A stretch of DNA of 64,000 nucleotides from Taeniopygia guttata (taxonomy: Eukaryota > Chordata > Aves > Passeriformes > Estrildidae), in the NCBI RefSeq assembly GCF_048771995.1, contig NC_133026.1, forward strand, positions 94,084,501-94,148,500. Reading direction: 5' to 3'. Both the position numbers and the translations under genes were made by a program. Shown in pieces: positions 1 through 10,000 of the stretch (position 1 is the first letter of the stretch; each line of letters opens with the position of its first letter). A model generated the notes under the pieces. It had not been told where the DNA came from. It was given only the letters and a program-made list of their open reading frames with translations, and did not search any database.

Positions 1-55
1 ATCCAGGCTAGGACTGGTCCCTTATTGTCTGTTGCTCCACACCCATAGAGGTTTC
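1..55 (-). pseudogene. CNDP1: CNDP1 exon 5 (partial, cut by window edge)
   Basis: The minus strand reads an acceptor (TTTTTAAG) at 56 and then a frame containing LYGCGATDNKGPVLAW. This corresponds to the CNDP family block LYGRG(S/A)TD(D/N)KGPV that carries the bridging metal Asp. That Asp is kept, but the usual Arg of LYGRG is Cys here. The exon begins in phase 1, so it requires exon 4 to end one base into a codon. Confidence 0.8.
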
Positions 56-981
56 CTTAAAAAGAAAAGAGGAAAGTTTTTAAGAAACCTTTGAATTTTC
101 CCTCATCACTTCAATGTAATTGGCAAATTTGAGTTGCCACAGAAGCTTTAGTGATGGAGCGAAAAAGCGTCAAAAGTGTCAGGATTTCACTGGCTCATTT
201 TAAATAAGGTGATGAGTGTTCAGGTGCTTCCCAAGGGACTGATACACTTTTTGTCCCACTCTTTCCTTCCTTTTATATGCATAATTTTGTTGTTTCTGCT
301 ACATGCCAATTTTTGAGCTTCACATTTCTTCTCAGGAGCTGTTTGTTCATACCAGATATGCCTGGAGGGTTTGCACAATATGCATCATTCAGACCAGGTA
401 ACAAGCAGCAAAAACCTTACAGATAAATGCCATGGCAGAAATATGAAGTTACAAGTCTAAGTATTTAATTTCTTTTTCGACTGCACATCATGTACAGCTA
501 TCACTGTACATGAACTGAACTCTATGCCTGTGTATAAACTTCTGTAGCAATCCCCACTGGATATACATTGGAATAAGGTAGAAGAATTATGCCAGTAAGG
601 CTGTTGGGAATTGATCCCAGATAATGAGAAAGGGCAACTAAGTGGTTATAACCTGAGAATCAGGATTTCTGAGGTCTTACTTATCTGCTGGCCCTCTATC
701 CATTGTTTTTGTTCCTTCAGTCAGCTAGCTGTGCTGGAAGGATAATTACATTAAGAGGTTCTCACATTCTTCCACCACAAATGCTAATATTTACACACCA
801 AATATTAGGCAGTCACTGATGGATCTCACTAGTCACAGAACAGTCATCAAAGCTGAAAGCTGCTGGACATGTCCCAAAGATTTCCACAGAAGTCCTCATG
901 CTTTGGTTAAGTAGACGGGAACCCTTCTCCCACTCAGAACCTCAGTCATGTATTCAAATAATGGTACAAAACTTATGAGAA

Positions 982-1144
982 GATCGATTTCAGTCAGTGT
1001 GTAGGGGTCAGTGTTCCAGCCAACTTCCTTCTTGGCAGGCTGCAAATCCACATGACTGTAGAAACATGCAGTGGGGTTTTGTGGGTCCTTCCCCAGTTCT
1101 CCAAGAATCACAGAAGGCAGTGAGAGGACTCGGCCATCAGGCAG
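982..1144 (-). pseudogene. CNDP1: CNDP1 exon 4, donor site lost
   Basis: Acceptor CTCCACAG precedes 1144. The frame opens LPDGRVLSLPSVILGELG and contains YSHVDLQP, the counterpart of YGHLDVQP whose His and Asp bind metal. It then runs to ...DPYTLTEID. From the acceptor to the homologous end is 163 nt, exactly as in CNDP2 exon 4, but the next bases on the minus strand are TTCTCA instead of a GT donor. The open frame simply continues to a stop at 896..898. Confidence 0.8.
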
Positions 1145-2421
1145 CTGTGGAGAAAGGGTAGAAAAAGGCAACTAAGGAAAACCAAACCTTCTAAAACTTA
1201 CAAATGGGCAAAAAAATCTGGAATTCTCAGTATTGAAAATACTTCTACACTCAATTGACTTTGATTTGATTAGGTGCACAAATCTGGGTGAATCCAGTTC
1301 TAACCTATTCAGAGAAACTAAGATCTTTCTCCTCAACCGTTTATTTCCTGCTGGACTTTGTAGAAGTCTTCAAACATTTTACTGTCATAAATGTCCTCCT
1401 CACTAAGCTCTCACTTCCCAGCACTGTAGAAGACAGAGGTAACCTTGTGCTGTGGACTCTGTTGGGACACTGAAATAGTCAAAAGCCACACAAATTAATG
1501 TGGGGTTTTATTTCACCACAGACAGTGGGCAGGAGGCCTGTAAGTTCAAACATAGAATCTGAAAAAATTGTTGCTGGCAGGAGGAAGCAGCTATGTCAGA
1601 CTGTCTTAAAAACAGGTTAGGGTTAATCCTCTAATGTGTCTCTGTGCAGAACAGAGCTCCACATGGCCCAATTGCATTCTCTGCAACTGTCAAATGACAC
1701 AAACTGAAATACTGAAGTGTTGCTGTACTTCAGGAGCCTTGTGCTAAGAGTCAGAATCCTCACCAAAAGCAGCAGAGGAAAGAAAAGAGAATCACTATTA
1801 CTGAGCTTTTGAATTCCTGTTAGATTAGGAATGTAACAGCCCAGGACAGGAAAGAGCCCATGGCTACAGTAAGGTAAGTTAATTAGAGACTGAGGTTTTT
1901 CAGAGATTAATTCTTTCCTATTGCTTTCCAACAATGAAAAAAAATAGTTTGGATCTTTTGTCAAAAGCTCTGAAAACCGAAGATGATGCTCTAGGTAGCT
2001 AACCCTTTCTGTCTGACAACACTTTCCTTATAAGAGCAACCTCCCTCATTAAGTAAGTTCAGTGACAAATGATCCATTAGTTCTCATGCTTCATTAGAGA
2101 CAAAAATTTTAAAATGAGCCCCAGTAAAAAAGCTCAGCCCTTTTACTTTTGCAAACTTCTTCCCTCCAGTTAAAAGCATCAAACTCCCTTCTATGCACAG
2201 AACATCAATTTGCATTTGGATTGCCTGTGTGGTTCCCAGTGTGCTCTCAGCTCTCAGACCTGATTTCAGCATGTATCATGCAGGCACAGAACTATTGATA
2301 AATTTGTCACCAGCTTTCAAAAAATAACAATATGTCATAACATACATGTACATAGCACTGAATGCAATAGGTAGACCTATGGGTAGATATGAGGTTTTAA
2401 GTCCAAGAATCAGATAAGCAC

Positions 2422-2563
2422 CTGATGCGACCCCAGGTTTACTAAATTAACAGTGGCTCCCAGTGTTGCAAGTCTGTCTGCTGCCAGTGCCATCATTCAC
2501 ATTACTTCTTTCCTCACGTGTTTGAACAGAATTGCTTTCCACAGCCACCCATTCCTTCAGACC
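2422..2563 (-). pseudogene. CNDP1: CNDP1 exon 3 with frameshift and nonsense codon
   Basis: Good acceptor (TTTGCAG) and donor (CATCAG|GTGCTT) flank 142 nt. The 5' part reads GLKEWVAVESNSVQTREER in the phase set by exon 2. The 3' part reads MMALAADRLATLGATVNLVN in the phase required at the donor, which is a different frame. The 5' frame runs into TAA at 2447..2449. In the 3' frame the codon just before MMALAAD is TGA (2497..2499). CNDP2 exon 3 is 144 nt and clean. Confidence 0.85.
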
Positions 2564-3354
2564 CTGCAAAGGAAGAAATGTGCAATTAGGTGACCCAGAA
2601 TGTTGTTGTCCTTGGCCCTTGTATCAGAAATCTCATACTGGAAGATTATTTCCTCTCTGTATCATCACAGCATTATCACGGATGCAATAAGCTTTCAGGA
2701 TAGAGAAGAATCACTTAGGCGTCTCCCCAGGGTTGAGATTCCTGATTTTCTAAACAGGGAGGTTGCTCACATTTAGGCATTCACATTGTCAATCCTGGAT
2801 CTAAAATCCAGTGGAAAATGAGGTAGACTAGATGCTGACTAGTTTACATTATAGAAATTGCATTATGTACAACTTACCTTGGTGATTCTCATGAGGATTC
2901 AGAAGTGCTCATGGATTCAAAGCATAACTGATACTGAAATTTATGTTTCTGTCTTTTCACAGAGCTAACAAAAATGAAAGCACAAACCAGCATGGGACCA
3001 AGATTCCTCTCCTTGTGAAGATCAAACCTACAAACATCAGTTCTGAAGCACAGAGAGTGAGCATCCTATCTGGCTAGCATGCCCCATGCAAGTGCATTTT
3101 GGCCTAGTGAAGCCTCTATCTGAACACACTCAAAGGATGTTCACAACCCTCTCTTTTGTGGAAGTCCATGCAAGTCCCTCCTTCATCCCACAGGTCCCCA
3201 GCAGTCTGGCCTCTTACAACCTTGCTGTGTGATGTGCATATTGCACTCCTGATGCCAGACCTGAAACTCTGCTCATTACCTTTGTGATGGGTACTCCTGC
3301 CAGCGGAGCCCAGGCCTCTGGGGCACCATTATTTCACTGCAATATAGCTCCTAC

Positions 3355-3473
3355 CTTGATGAAATCACTTTGATGTGCATCAACGTACTGGAAGATCTCC
3401 ATCTCCAGTGCTGAAGAGGATGAGGAGGACATTACTGCCTTAGAGAGCAGCACAGGGCTGAAATGGATGCTAT
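3355..3473 (-). pseudogene. CNDP1: CNDP1 exon 2 (open)
   Basis: 119 nt between an acceptor (ttaaatttcag) and donor AAG|GTAGGA. The frame is open throughout and ends ALEMEIFQYVDAHQSDFIK, matching the N-terminal helix of CNDP proteins (compare [18 protein letters not shown] of CNDP2 in this window). A run of six Ser codons precedes it. It starts in phase 2, which complements the one overhanging base of exon 1. Confidence 0.8.
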
Positions 3474-3866
3474 CTGAAATTTAAGGATAAAGTTCAACAT
3501 TACAGACATCCTGCAATATACATTTCTTTTCAGCACTAGAAAGCAGAGACATTCACAATGTGCTGAACTTATTTAAGTCTCGTTTAATCTCCTCAAGCCA
3601 GGTGAAAGTATACTCATTTTATCACATAAAAATTTCAATTGATTCATAGTCAAGTTGCTGAAAGGAAAATTGAAAAAAATGACCAAAAGAGTGAATATCT
3701 TTATTGTCAGCTTTATAAATAACTCAGGGGCAACATTTTCTAAAGAAACATTTTTGCATCCGTTTTTCAGTATACAAGCATCAAATTGTATGTTCTGGGA
3801 AGACAACCCTGGGGCAAGACTTGCAGACACCAACAGCCTAGAGGACTCATCTTTCTTTTTCTTCAT

Positions 3867-4460
3867 TTCAAGAATCATAGAATATCCTGAAATTGAAGTG
3901 ATCCACACAGACCTTTGAGTCCAGGTCCTGGGCCTGCACAGCACAATTCCAAGAATGCCACCATGTGCCTGAGAGCATTGTTGTCCTCAACTCTGTCAGT
4001 CTTCCTGCTGTGACCATTTCCCTGGGGAGCCTTCCAGTGCCCAGCCACTCTCTGGGTGAAGAACCTTTTCCTGATATCCTGCCTAAACCTCTCCTGACTC
4101 AACTTCAGGCCATTCCCTCAGGTCCTGTCACTGGTGACCACAGAGAAGAGGTCAATGCCTGCCCCTCCTCTTCCGCTCATGAGGAAGTTGTAACTGCAAT
4201 GAGGTTTCCCTTCAGTCTCCTCTTCTCCCGGCTGAACAGACCAAGTGCCCTCAGCTGCTCCTCATACGGCTTCTCCTCAAGGCCCTTCACCATCTTCACA
4301 GTCCTCCTTTGGATGCTCTGTAATGGCTTAATATCTTTCTTAAATTGTGGCACCCAGAACTTTCCCCAGCACTCGAGGTGAGGCCACTCCTGTGCAAAAC
4401 AGAGCAGAATCCCCTCCCTTGCCCAGATGGTGATGCTGCACCCCAGGACATGATTTTCCC
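3867..4460 (-). mobile_element. CR1 LINE 3'-end fragment, minus orientation
   Basis: The plus strand begins with the reverse of the CR1 tail (AGAATCATAGAATATCCTG) and continues with the usual CR1 3' landmarks in reverse order: 'gaagaaccttttcctgatat', 'ctcttctcccggctgaacag' and 'ggcacccagaactttcccca'. This is a 5'-truncated copy in intron 1 of the CNDP1 locus. A related copy lies at 36.8-37.45 kb. The open frames across it are not genes. Confidence 0.9.
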
Positions 4461-4536
4461 CCGAGACTGCCAGAAGAAGGCAGAAAAATGGATTCACTGA
4501 CAGACATTCCATATTTTACATGAATAAGGGAAAACA

Positions 4537-4594
4537 AGCATGACTGTTTTTCGAATATTCGAATATTTTCGAATACTGGGGAGTATTCGAAAAC
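4537..4594. repeat. Clustered TTCGAATA motifs forming a hairpin
   Basis: Four copies of TTCGAATA/TATTCGAA occur within about 55 bp immediately beyond the CR1 fragment. The last two form an 11-bp stem (TTTTCGAATAC / GTATTCGAAAA) with a 6-nt loop TGGGGA. I do not recognise the family; it may be the end of another repeat. Confidence 0.6.
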
Positions 4595-5889
4595 AAATAG
4601 CTTTTGTGGTTGATTAAGAGCAGTGACACTACTGAAACACTTGATAAGTGCAGAATTCATTTACTACCTGCAAACCTCTCTGCCATTTTTTTTTCTTTTG
4701 ACAAGATAAGGTTTTAAAGTGTGTTTGTCTTATTCCTCCAGTTTTCCTTTCATGTTTGCTTGAAGCAGTTGCTGTAGTGTCTTGAATTGGTATTAGCAGA
4801 GTAATCCTTGGATGACTAAATACTTTGTTGGGCTAAATTCAGAGCAGCTGCTGTATCAGGCTGTGATAGGATGGACCTCAAGGTCAAAACCCAATGCTCT
4901 TCTGAAGATATTCTGTAATGGTAACAAAAGGTATAGTTGCAGATCTATTCATAACTCCTTAACTTTGATGCATTGCTAAGATGATAGGCTATGGTAATAT
5001 TAATAATTTCAATTATGTTTCTCTGACAGAGAAGGAAGATTGAAAACTCAAGCATGATGAACAAGATGAGACAAACATTGTTCACTTTGGCTGGAGAGCC
5101 TGGCTGTATGAAGGATGGGCCCCATTTTCCAACCTTCCCACAGAAGCAAGGTTACAAGGTTTGCTTCACTTCCTGAAGCTTTGAGAAGGACTCTCACAGT
5201 AGATATAGTTCCCAGCGTCCAGTTCCTGACATCTCTTTACACTGGAAACACTGGTATTGAAAGAGACCAAATGCTGATTTTGCAGGGGAGTGAAGAAGCA
5301 AAGCATTGTTTTGGAGAAGACTTGTTAACCAAGCCAAGAAAGTCCAAATTTGGAGGTGTTTTTTAGGATGGAGAGATTAAATTTAGCCATATTATTTAAA
5401 TACATAAATATTTTAAAATATTAAACCCCAACCTTGAGTGATGGTCAAAGTACTATTTTCTTCTCACATTGTTTTCTCCATAAAACAAGAAACCCTACCT
5501 CCAAGAGGTGGATCTAATCAACAATGCCCTTCAAATATATTCATCACTGCAGCAGCAATTTGTCCTAAAGCAAAAGTGATTATTACAGAAATTTTTGAAG
5601 TAAACATGGAAAAAATCTGGACACGTTAGATGAGATAAAGCCACTTCTGGGATTTAGCAACAAAGACATGGTAGAGAATGAGGTTTTGATAATTTAGGTT
5701 ACAGTTGCCTTTGGATTCAGCTTCTGCAGGTAAGGCTTAAGAACAGGAATTCTGCAACAAGCACCCTAAACTTAAAACTCCCGTTCTGGCTATTTCTTCC
5801 AGCATTGGACTGTGAAAGTGGCTGCAAATATTTGTGAGCTGAAGCCCATTTTACAGATGGCAATAGGAAGTCAGAGTGTGGAGCATGGT

Positions 5890-6590
5890 CAGGAGGACTT
5901 CCAGGCTGCACAGGACAGAGGAGAGAAGACCATGAGCCTCAGACTGGGGTGGTGGTAACAGGACCCTGAGTTTCCTGGCATGGACAAGACAATGGCATTT
6001 GCTGAGGCAGTGCCTGGGCAGATACAGGAGGGCATCTGAGCCAAGACATTGCAGATCACATTCAAAAGGGGCTCAGGGTTCTTGGAGATGATCAGCATTA
6101 GGTAAAAGCTGAGCACAGAGGATATACATTGTTTTCTTCTCTTTTTGACACTGTGCACTTTTGGGGGACCAGGCAATGGCTCTGCTTGTGCTGTGTTGCT
6201 GAGTCTCACTGTAGCCAGCATTGTGTCCCAGGAGAGCAAAGTTTACCTTCAGGCTGGTGCTTTTGACTAATAAAGTGTATTCCACCTGGGAGCTGGGTCT
6301 CACAGAGGGGAGCTGGTTCCCACATGAGCCTAGGAGAGGATGGGACCATAATGGGTGTGTTTGTCAGGGGCTCTAGAAAAGTGCAAGGCACTGCACCCCC
6401 AGGAGAAAGTGATAGGAATAGGAATGGTACAGGAAGCATTAATCTGAAAGTGGGATGAAACCTAGTTTTGCCATGGTCAAGACATCCCAGGATTTCAATC
6501 AGCTGTTCATCTACAGAGACATCAGGGCCATTATCTTCCTTTACCATGAAGCTGGCTGGATGCCTCAGTTTGACATTTATTTCACTCATT
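5890..6590 (-). other. Unidentified coding-like relic in CNDP1 intron 1
   Basis: On the minus strand an ATG at 6587..6589 opens a frame starting MSEINVKLRHPASFMVKEDN, followed by PDVSVDEQLIEILGCLDHG, which has protein-like composition. Downstream the plausible reading jumps between frames (for example SSQVEYTLLVKSTSLKVNFA around 6230-6300). A decayed processed pseudogene or an exon of an old insertion would explain this. I cannot name the parent, and chance is possible. Confidence 0.3.
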
Positions 6591-6899
6591 TTTCTACCTT
6601 GTAATTTCCAAACCTCAATTTGGAAAACATTTACAACAAGGCCACTAAATGCACCCCTTCATTTAACCTTACTGTAGAAAACTAGACAGGCTTCTCAGGT
6701 TCACTTACGTAAAAAATAGATCTTTTGGTTATGCCATGCTTGAACAAGATCATAGCAGAGGCTGGAACACAGCTGCTAGAAGCACCAAGCTCATGCAATG
6801 GGTTTAAATATCAGTGGCTCCATCACATATGACTTCCTCTCCCTCTAATCAAATCTTTGATATTGCTGTATTCTATGCATTTTCATACTAAAAAAAAAT

Positions 6900-6919
6900 T
6901 AGTATATATATATATATAA
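6900..6919. repeat. (TA)n microsatellite
   Basis: A short AT dinucleotide run lies just downstream of the CNDP1 exon 1 donor on the minus strand. Confidence 0.8.
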
Positions 6920-6937
6920 AAGTCACCTTATGGTCAC

Positions 6938-6970
6938 TTGAATAAATACATGACTTGAATAAATACATAC
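6938..6970. repeat. 17-bp tandem duplication beside the CNDP1 exon 1 donor
   Basis: The unit ACTTGAATAAATACAT is present twice in direct succession. The right copy runs into the splice donor (GTATGTATTTATTC on the minus strand). Confidence 0.8.
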
Positions 6971-7071
6971 CTTTTAATGTTGGAAGCACAAAAAGACTGA
7001 GTGGTTTTACAGAGGATGTGTGCTTCGGTGCTGACATCTTTCTCTTTTTGTCTCAGTTACGTGCAAATGAC
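6971..7071 (-). pseudogene. CNDP1: CNDP1 exon 1 of the window (5'UTR plus first 22 codons)
   Basis: A pyrimidine-rich acceptor (ctctttccag) before 7071 and a strong donor (AAAAG|GTATGT) bound the exon. The ATG at 7035..7037 opens MSAPKHTSSVKPLSLFVLPT and leaves one base over, which joins exon 2 in frame. The segment PLSLFVLPTL is only weakly hydrophobic and not a convincing signal peptide, although mammalian CNDP1 is secreted. An earlier 5'UTR exon is implied by the acceptor, but I cannot place it. The identification rests on position and phase only. Confidence 0.55.
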
Positions 7072-10000
7072 CTGGAAAGAGGCAGACAAGAGACATAGGT
7101 CTTTGTCATGTTTCATTCGCATTTAACTGTTTAAGAAAATGAAACAAGGAAGCTAAAATGCTGTGAAGGGAAAAAAAAAAAAAAAACCAAACAAAAAAAC
7201 AACAAACCAAGCAAAATATCCTAGGGAAATTTGGAATTATTCTGTGATATTTTTGAAACAGACCAAACTTCAAGAAAAGATCATAAAATATCACAAAAAT
7301 ACTCTCATTAAAGTAAGGAAGAGTGGCAAAGATTGGAAAATTAATGTAAGGAGATAGAAAGTAGCAGAGTACACAAAATATAAATAATTCAAACAAGAAA
7401 TTAGGTAAAGCTATGTTTTCCTGTAGTAGAAGGAGGGAGGGAGGGGAGTAGCTGGTGGAACTTCATATTAATGTACTACTAACACACAAAGTGTTGTTCA
7501 GGAGCATTTGGATAGCAACTGGAAGAGCTCATGTCAAAAAAAGTCAGTTTAATAAAGCTGTAGAAAGATTTCAGGCAAGGCTAAAATATCTCAGTGTCAT
7601 GAGGAGGGGAAAATTATTTGAAAGAATGATACATTCAGGGGCGGGTAGAAAACAAAGACTTCAGTGTTCAATGTCAAGTGTATTTTATTTGATGTCATTT
7701 AAAGGAGCAGTTGCTGCTCTATTGAAAAATGTAGTATGCCTATTTTTAGAAATAATGCATGGCACTCAGTTATGCTCTTTCTCTTCCTTTGTTCCTTAGT
7801 AGTAAGAACATTTTTGTCTCACTTCCTCTCATGTCGTTAAGCACTGTTAAAAGAAAACTTAGTGTTTTTCTTTGGTGATTTAACAAGAAATCCAAGTTGA
7901 TTCTTTAACTAGGATGATTCTTTGTTGAAATATCAACTAAACTTACAAACATCTGAGAAGTAGCTCCTGAACAGTCTTTGAAGGCCTCCTTGTCTCTCCT
8001 GAAGCGTGTACTTCATGCACTTCCCTCTCTGCGACACAGCATTTCAGGTGGGTGCAGGGAGGAGGGTGCCAGTGAAAACTGAACACTGCGTTGCAAACAC
8101 CCCAGAGAAAAACAGTCAGGACTCATCTGGTTTGCAAATAACAAAGTACATTTGACATTAAAGGAGATAAAGATGTTTATGGCAGTCGGAACTAATTTAC
8201 CTAATCAATGGTGGACTCCATTGAAAGGAACATTCTCTCTAAGCAATCACTAACAAGGAAGGTAACTGAGATAATAGGTTTATTTTTTAACTTCCTTTAA
8301 CAATACCCATTGATAAGTAGCATACCTTTGGTAGAAGCAGGCAATCAAGCCACAGTCACCTCTCCAGCTGAGTGAGACCCTTGGAGGAGGATGACAGCTT
8401 TTGGCATGGCAGTTCTTAAGCCCAGCCCTGACCCCATGCAGCCGCTGTTGTCATGAGGACCAGCAGATACAGAGATCCAGACACCTGCAGGGGAGCAAAT
8501 GCCAGCTCACAGCACCTGACTGCATTTGAAGATTACTAAATAAGTATCATCCAAATCAAAAGACTGTGTAACAGCAATGAAAATATCTGGTGGGAAGCAT
8601 AGGCAAGGTCTGCACTTGCAGGCAGGGGACACTGCGACACCCAGTGCTATTTCCAGCAGTCAAAGTGTTGCAATATCAATTGCCCAAATGGTGTTTTGGA
8701 GAACGCAATGACCAGCCCTGCCTATGCTCAAGCCAAGTCTTCAGTGAAAAAGGTGAGACGCTGTTTATCAGTTCTGTTTTGCTGTAATACAGATGATATT
8801 TCAAAAGAATGTCCTTATCTCTAGGTGCTCTTTGCAGCTGCCTTTGTTGCTGATGATTGGACCCTGAACTGGAAAGGTCTCTTCTTTCACCTGCAGAACA
8901 GGGGCATTTTATTTCAATTTTAATGATAAGTTCTGCAGTTAATGAAGAGATAATTTTAAGTTAAAGATTAATTTTGGCCGTAGATGCTCACTTCTCCCTC
9001 TCTATCATACCATAATCAAATCAGGATAGCCAAAACAGTAACACATCAAGTCATGAGAAATTATCCTATCTCCTTTTTCCTCCTGGAATTCCAATATCCC
9101 AACAGGAAGCCCAGTGCCAGAAAGCACTTTAATATTGCTGATAAGTGTTGCTGCTTTACAGTAGTATGCTGGAGGACTGAGAGAAAATAGGTGGACTGTG
9201 CTTTGTCTTGAAAAGTGGGAAAAAAAGGGATACATTTCTGTTAACACAAAGCCCCTCTCCCAGGAAGGAGTATTGCCCTTTGTGCCCAGTGAGGAGAAGT
9301 AATTCGCTATTTATCTAAGAAAATTTTCTGCTGATTTGTTTGCAATCAGATAAATGTGGGTATAATAGTATTCTTCCTGGAAAGACAGCTCTGCTGGCTG
9401 TTGCTCTTTTCATGGCAAAAAAATGTTCATAGGAAAGAGCTGTGGGATATGCAGTGTTTGTACTTAGATGTGGATAGCCTCAGCATCTTCTTGCTGCCAC
9501 ATCTTTCACAGCAGAAAGGAGAACTGCGGGACATGTAGTAGATTTAAGGTGCTTGTATCTACATACAAAATTCTACCCTTAAAGTCCGCTGCCCATTTTG
9601 AAAGAACCTCTATTGACATGGTCAAATTCAGTAATAAGCGTAATAAGTAATAAGGGTTGTCCAGGACCTGTCTCAGAGCCTTACAAAGACCTTTCATTTT
9701 TTTAAGTACTTGTTCTTCACTTGATTAATGTGTAAAACCTCATTTGCAAATGAAATGCAAAATTTTGGGGGGGGATTCAATGTTTGTTTTAGTTTATTTA
9801 AAATAATTTTATTTTTGCATTAATCCTGCCTTCATTTATCTTAGTTTTAAGTGTTTCACATTGGAGTTATTCCTGAGTTAGAATAGTACATGTCAGATTA
9901 AAAATAGATCTACTGTATCTACTTGATCCATTCAACTATTTGTCTAATTATCACATAATACTACTGAGGAACTATACTACCATGGGGAAAAAAACTATTA

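Larger units (their letters stand above)
1..7071 (-). pseudogene. CNDP1: CNDP1 (carnosine dipeptidase 1) locus, 5' half, degraded
   Basis: Five exons of an M20-family metallodipeptidase paralogous to CNDP2 lie on the minus strand: exon 1 at 6971..7071 (ATG 7035..7037), exon 2 at 3355..3473, exon 3 at 2422..2563, exon 4 at 982..1144 and the start of exon 5 at 1..55. The rest is beyond the left edge. In mammals CNDP1 is a secreted zinc dipeptidase that hydrolyses carnosine and homocarnosine. Phases at the exon 1/2 and 2/3 joins agree, and exon 4 has the same 163-nt length as its CNDP2 counterpart. The frame is broken in exon 3 (net shift plus a TGA at 2497..2499), and exon 4 has no GT donor. 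The paralogue order next to CNDP2 matches the human locus as I remember it. I infer a unitary pseudogene; assembly error is the main alternative, but two separated lesions make that less likely. Confidence 0.8.

Noticed and set aside
896-981. Extension of CNDP1 exon 4 to the stop at 896 as a genuine alternative terminal exon
   Set aside because: The frame after 982 has no family similarity and lies where the intron begins in the paralogue. Read-through after donor loss explains it better.
3965-4512. Open frames of 75-138 codons across 4-4.5 kb
   Set aside because: They lie within the minus-orientation CR1 3' end, which is non-coding.
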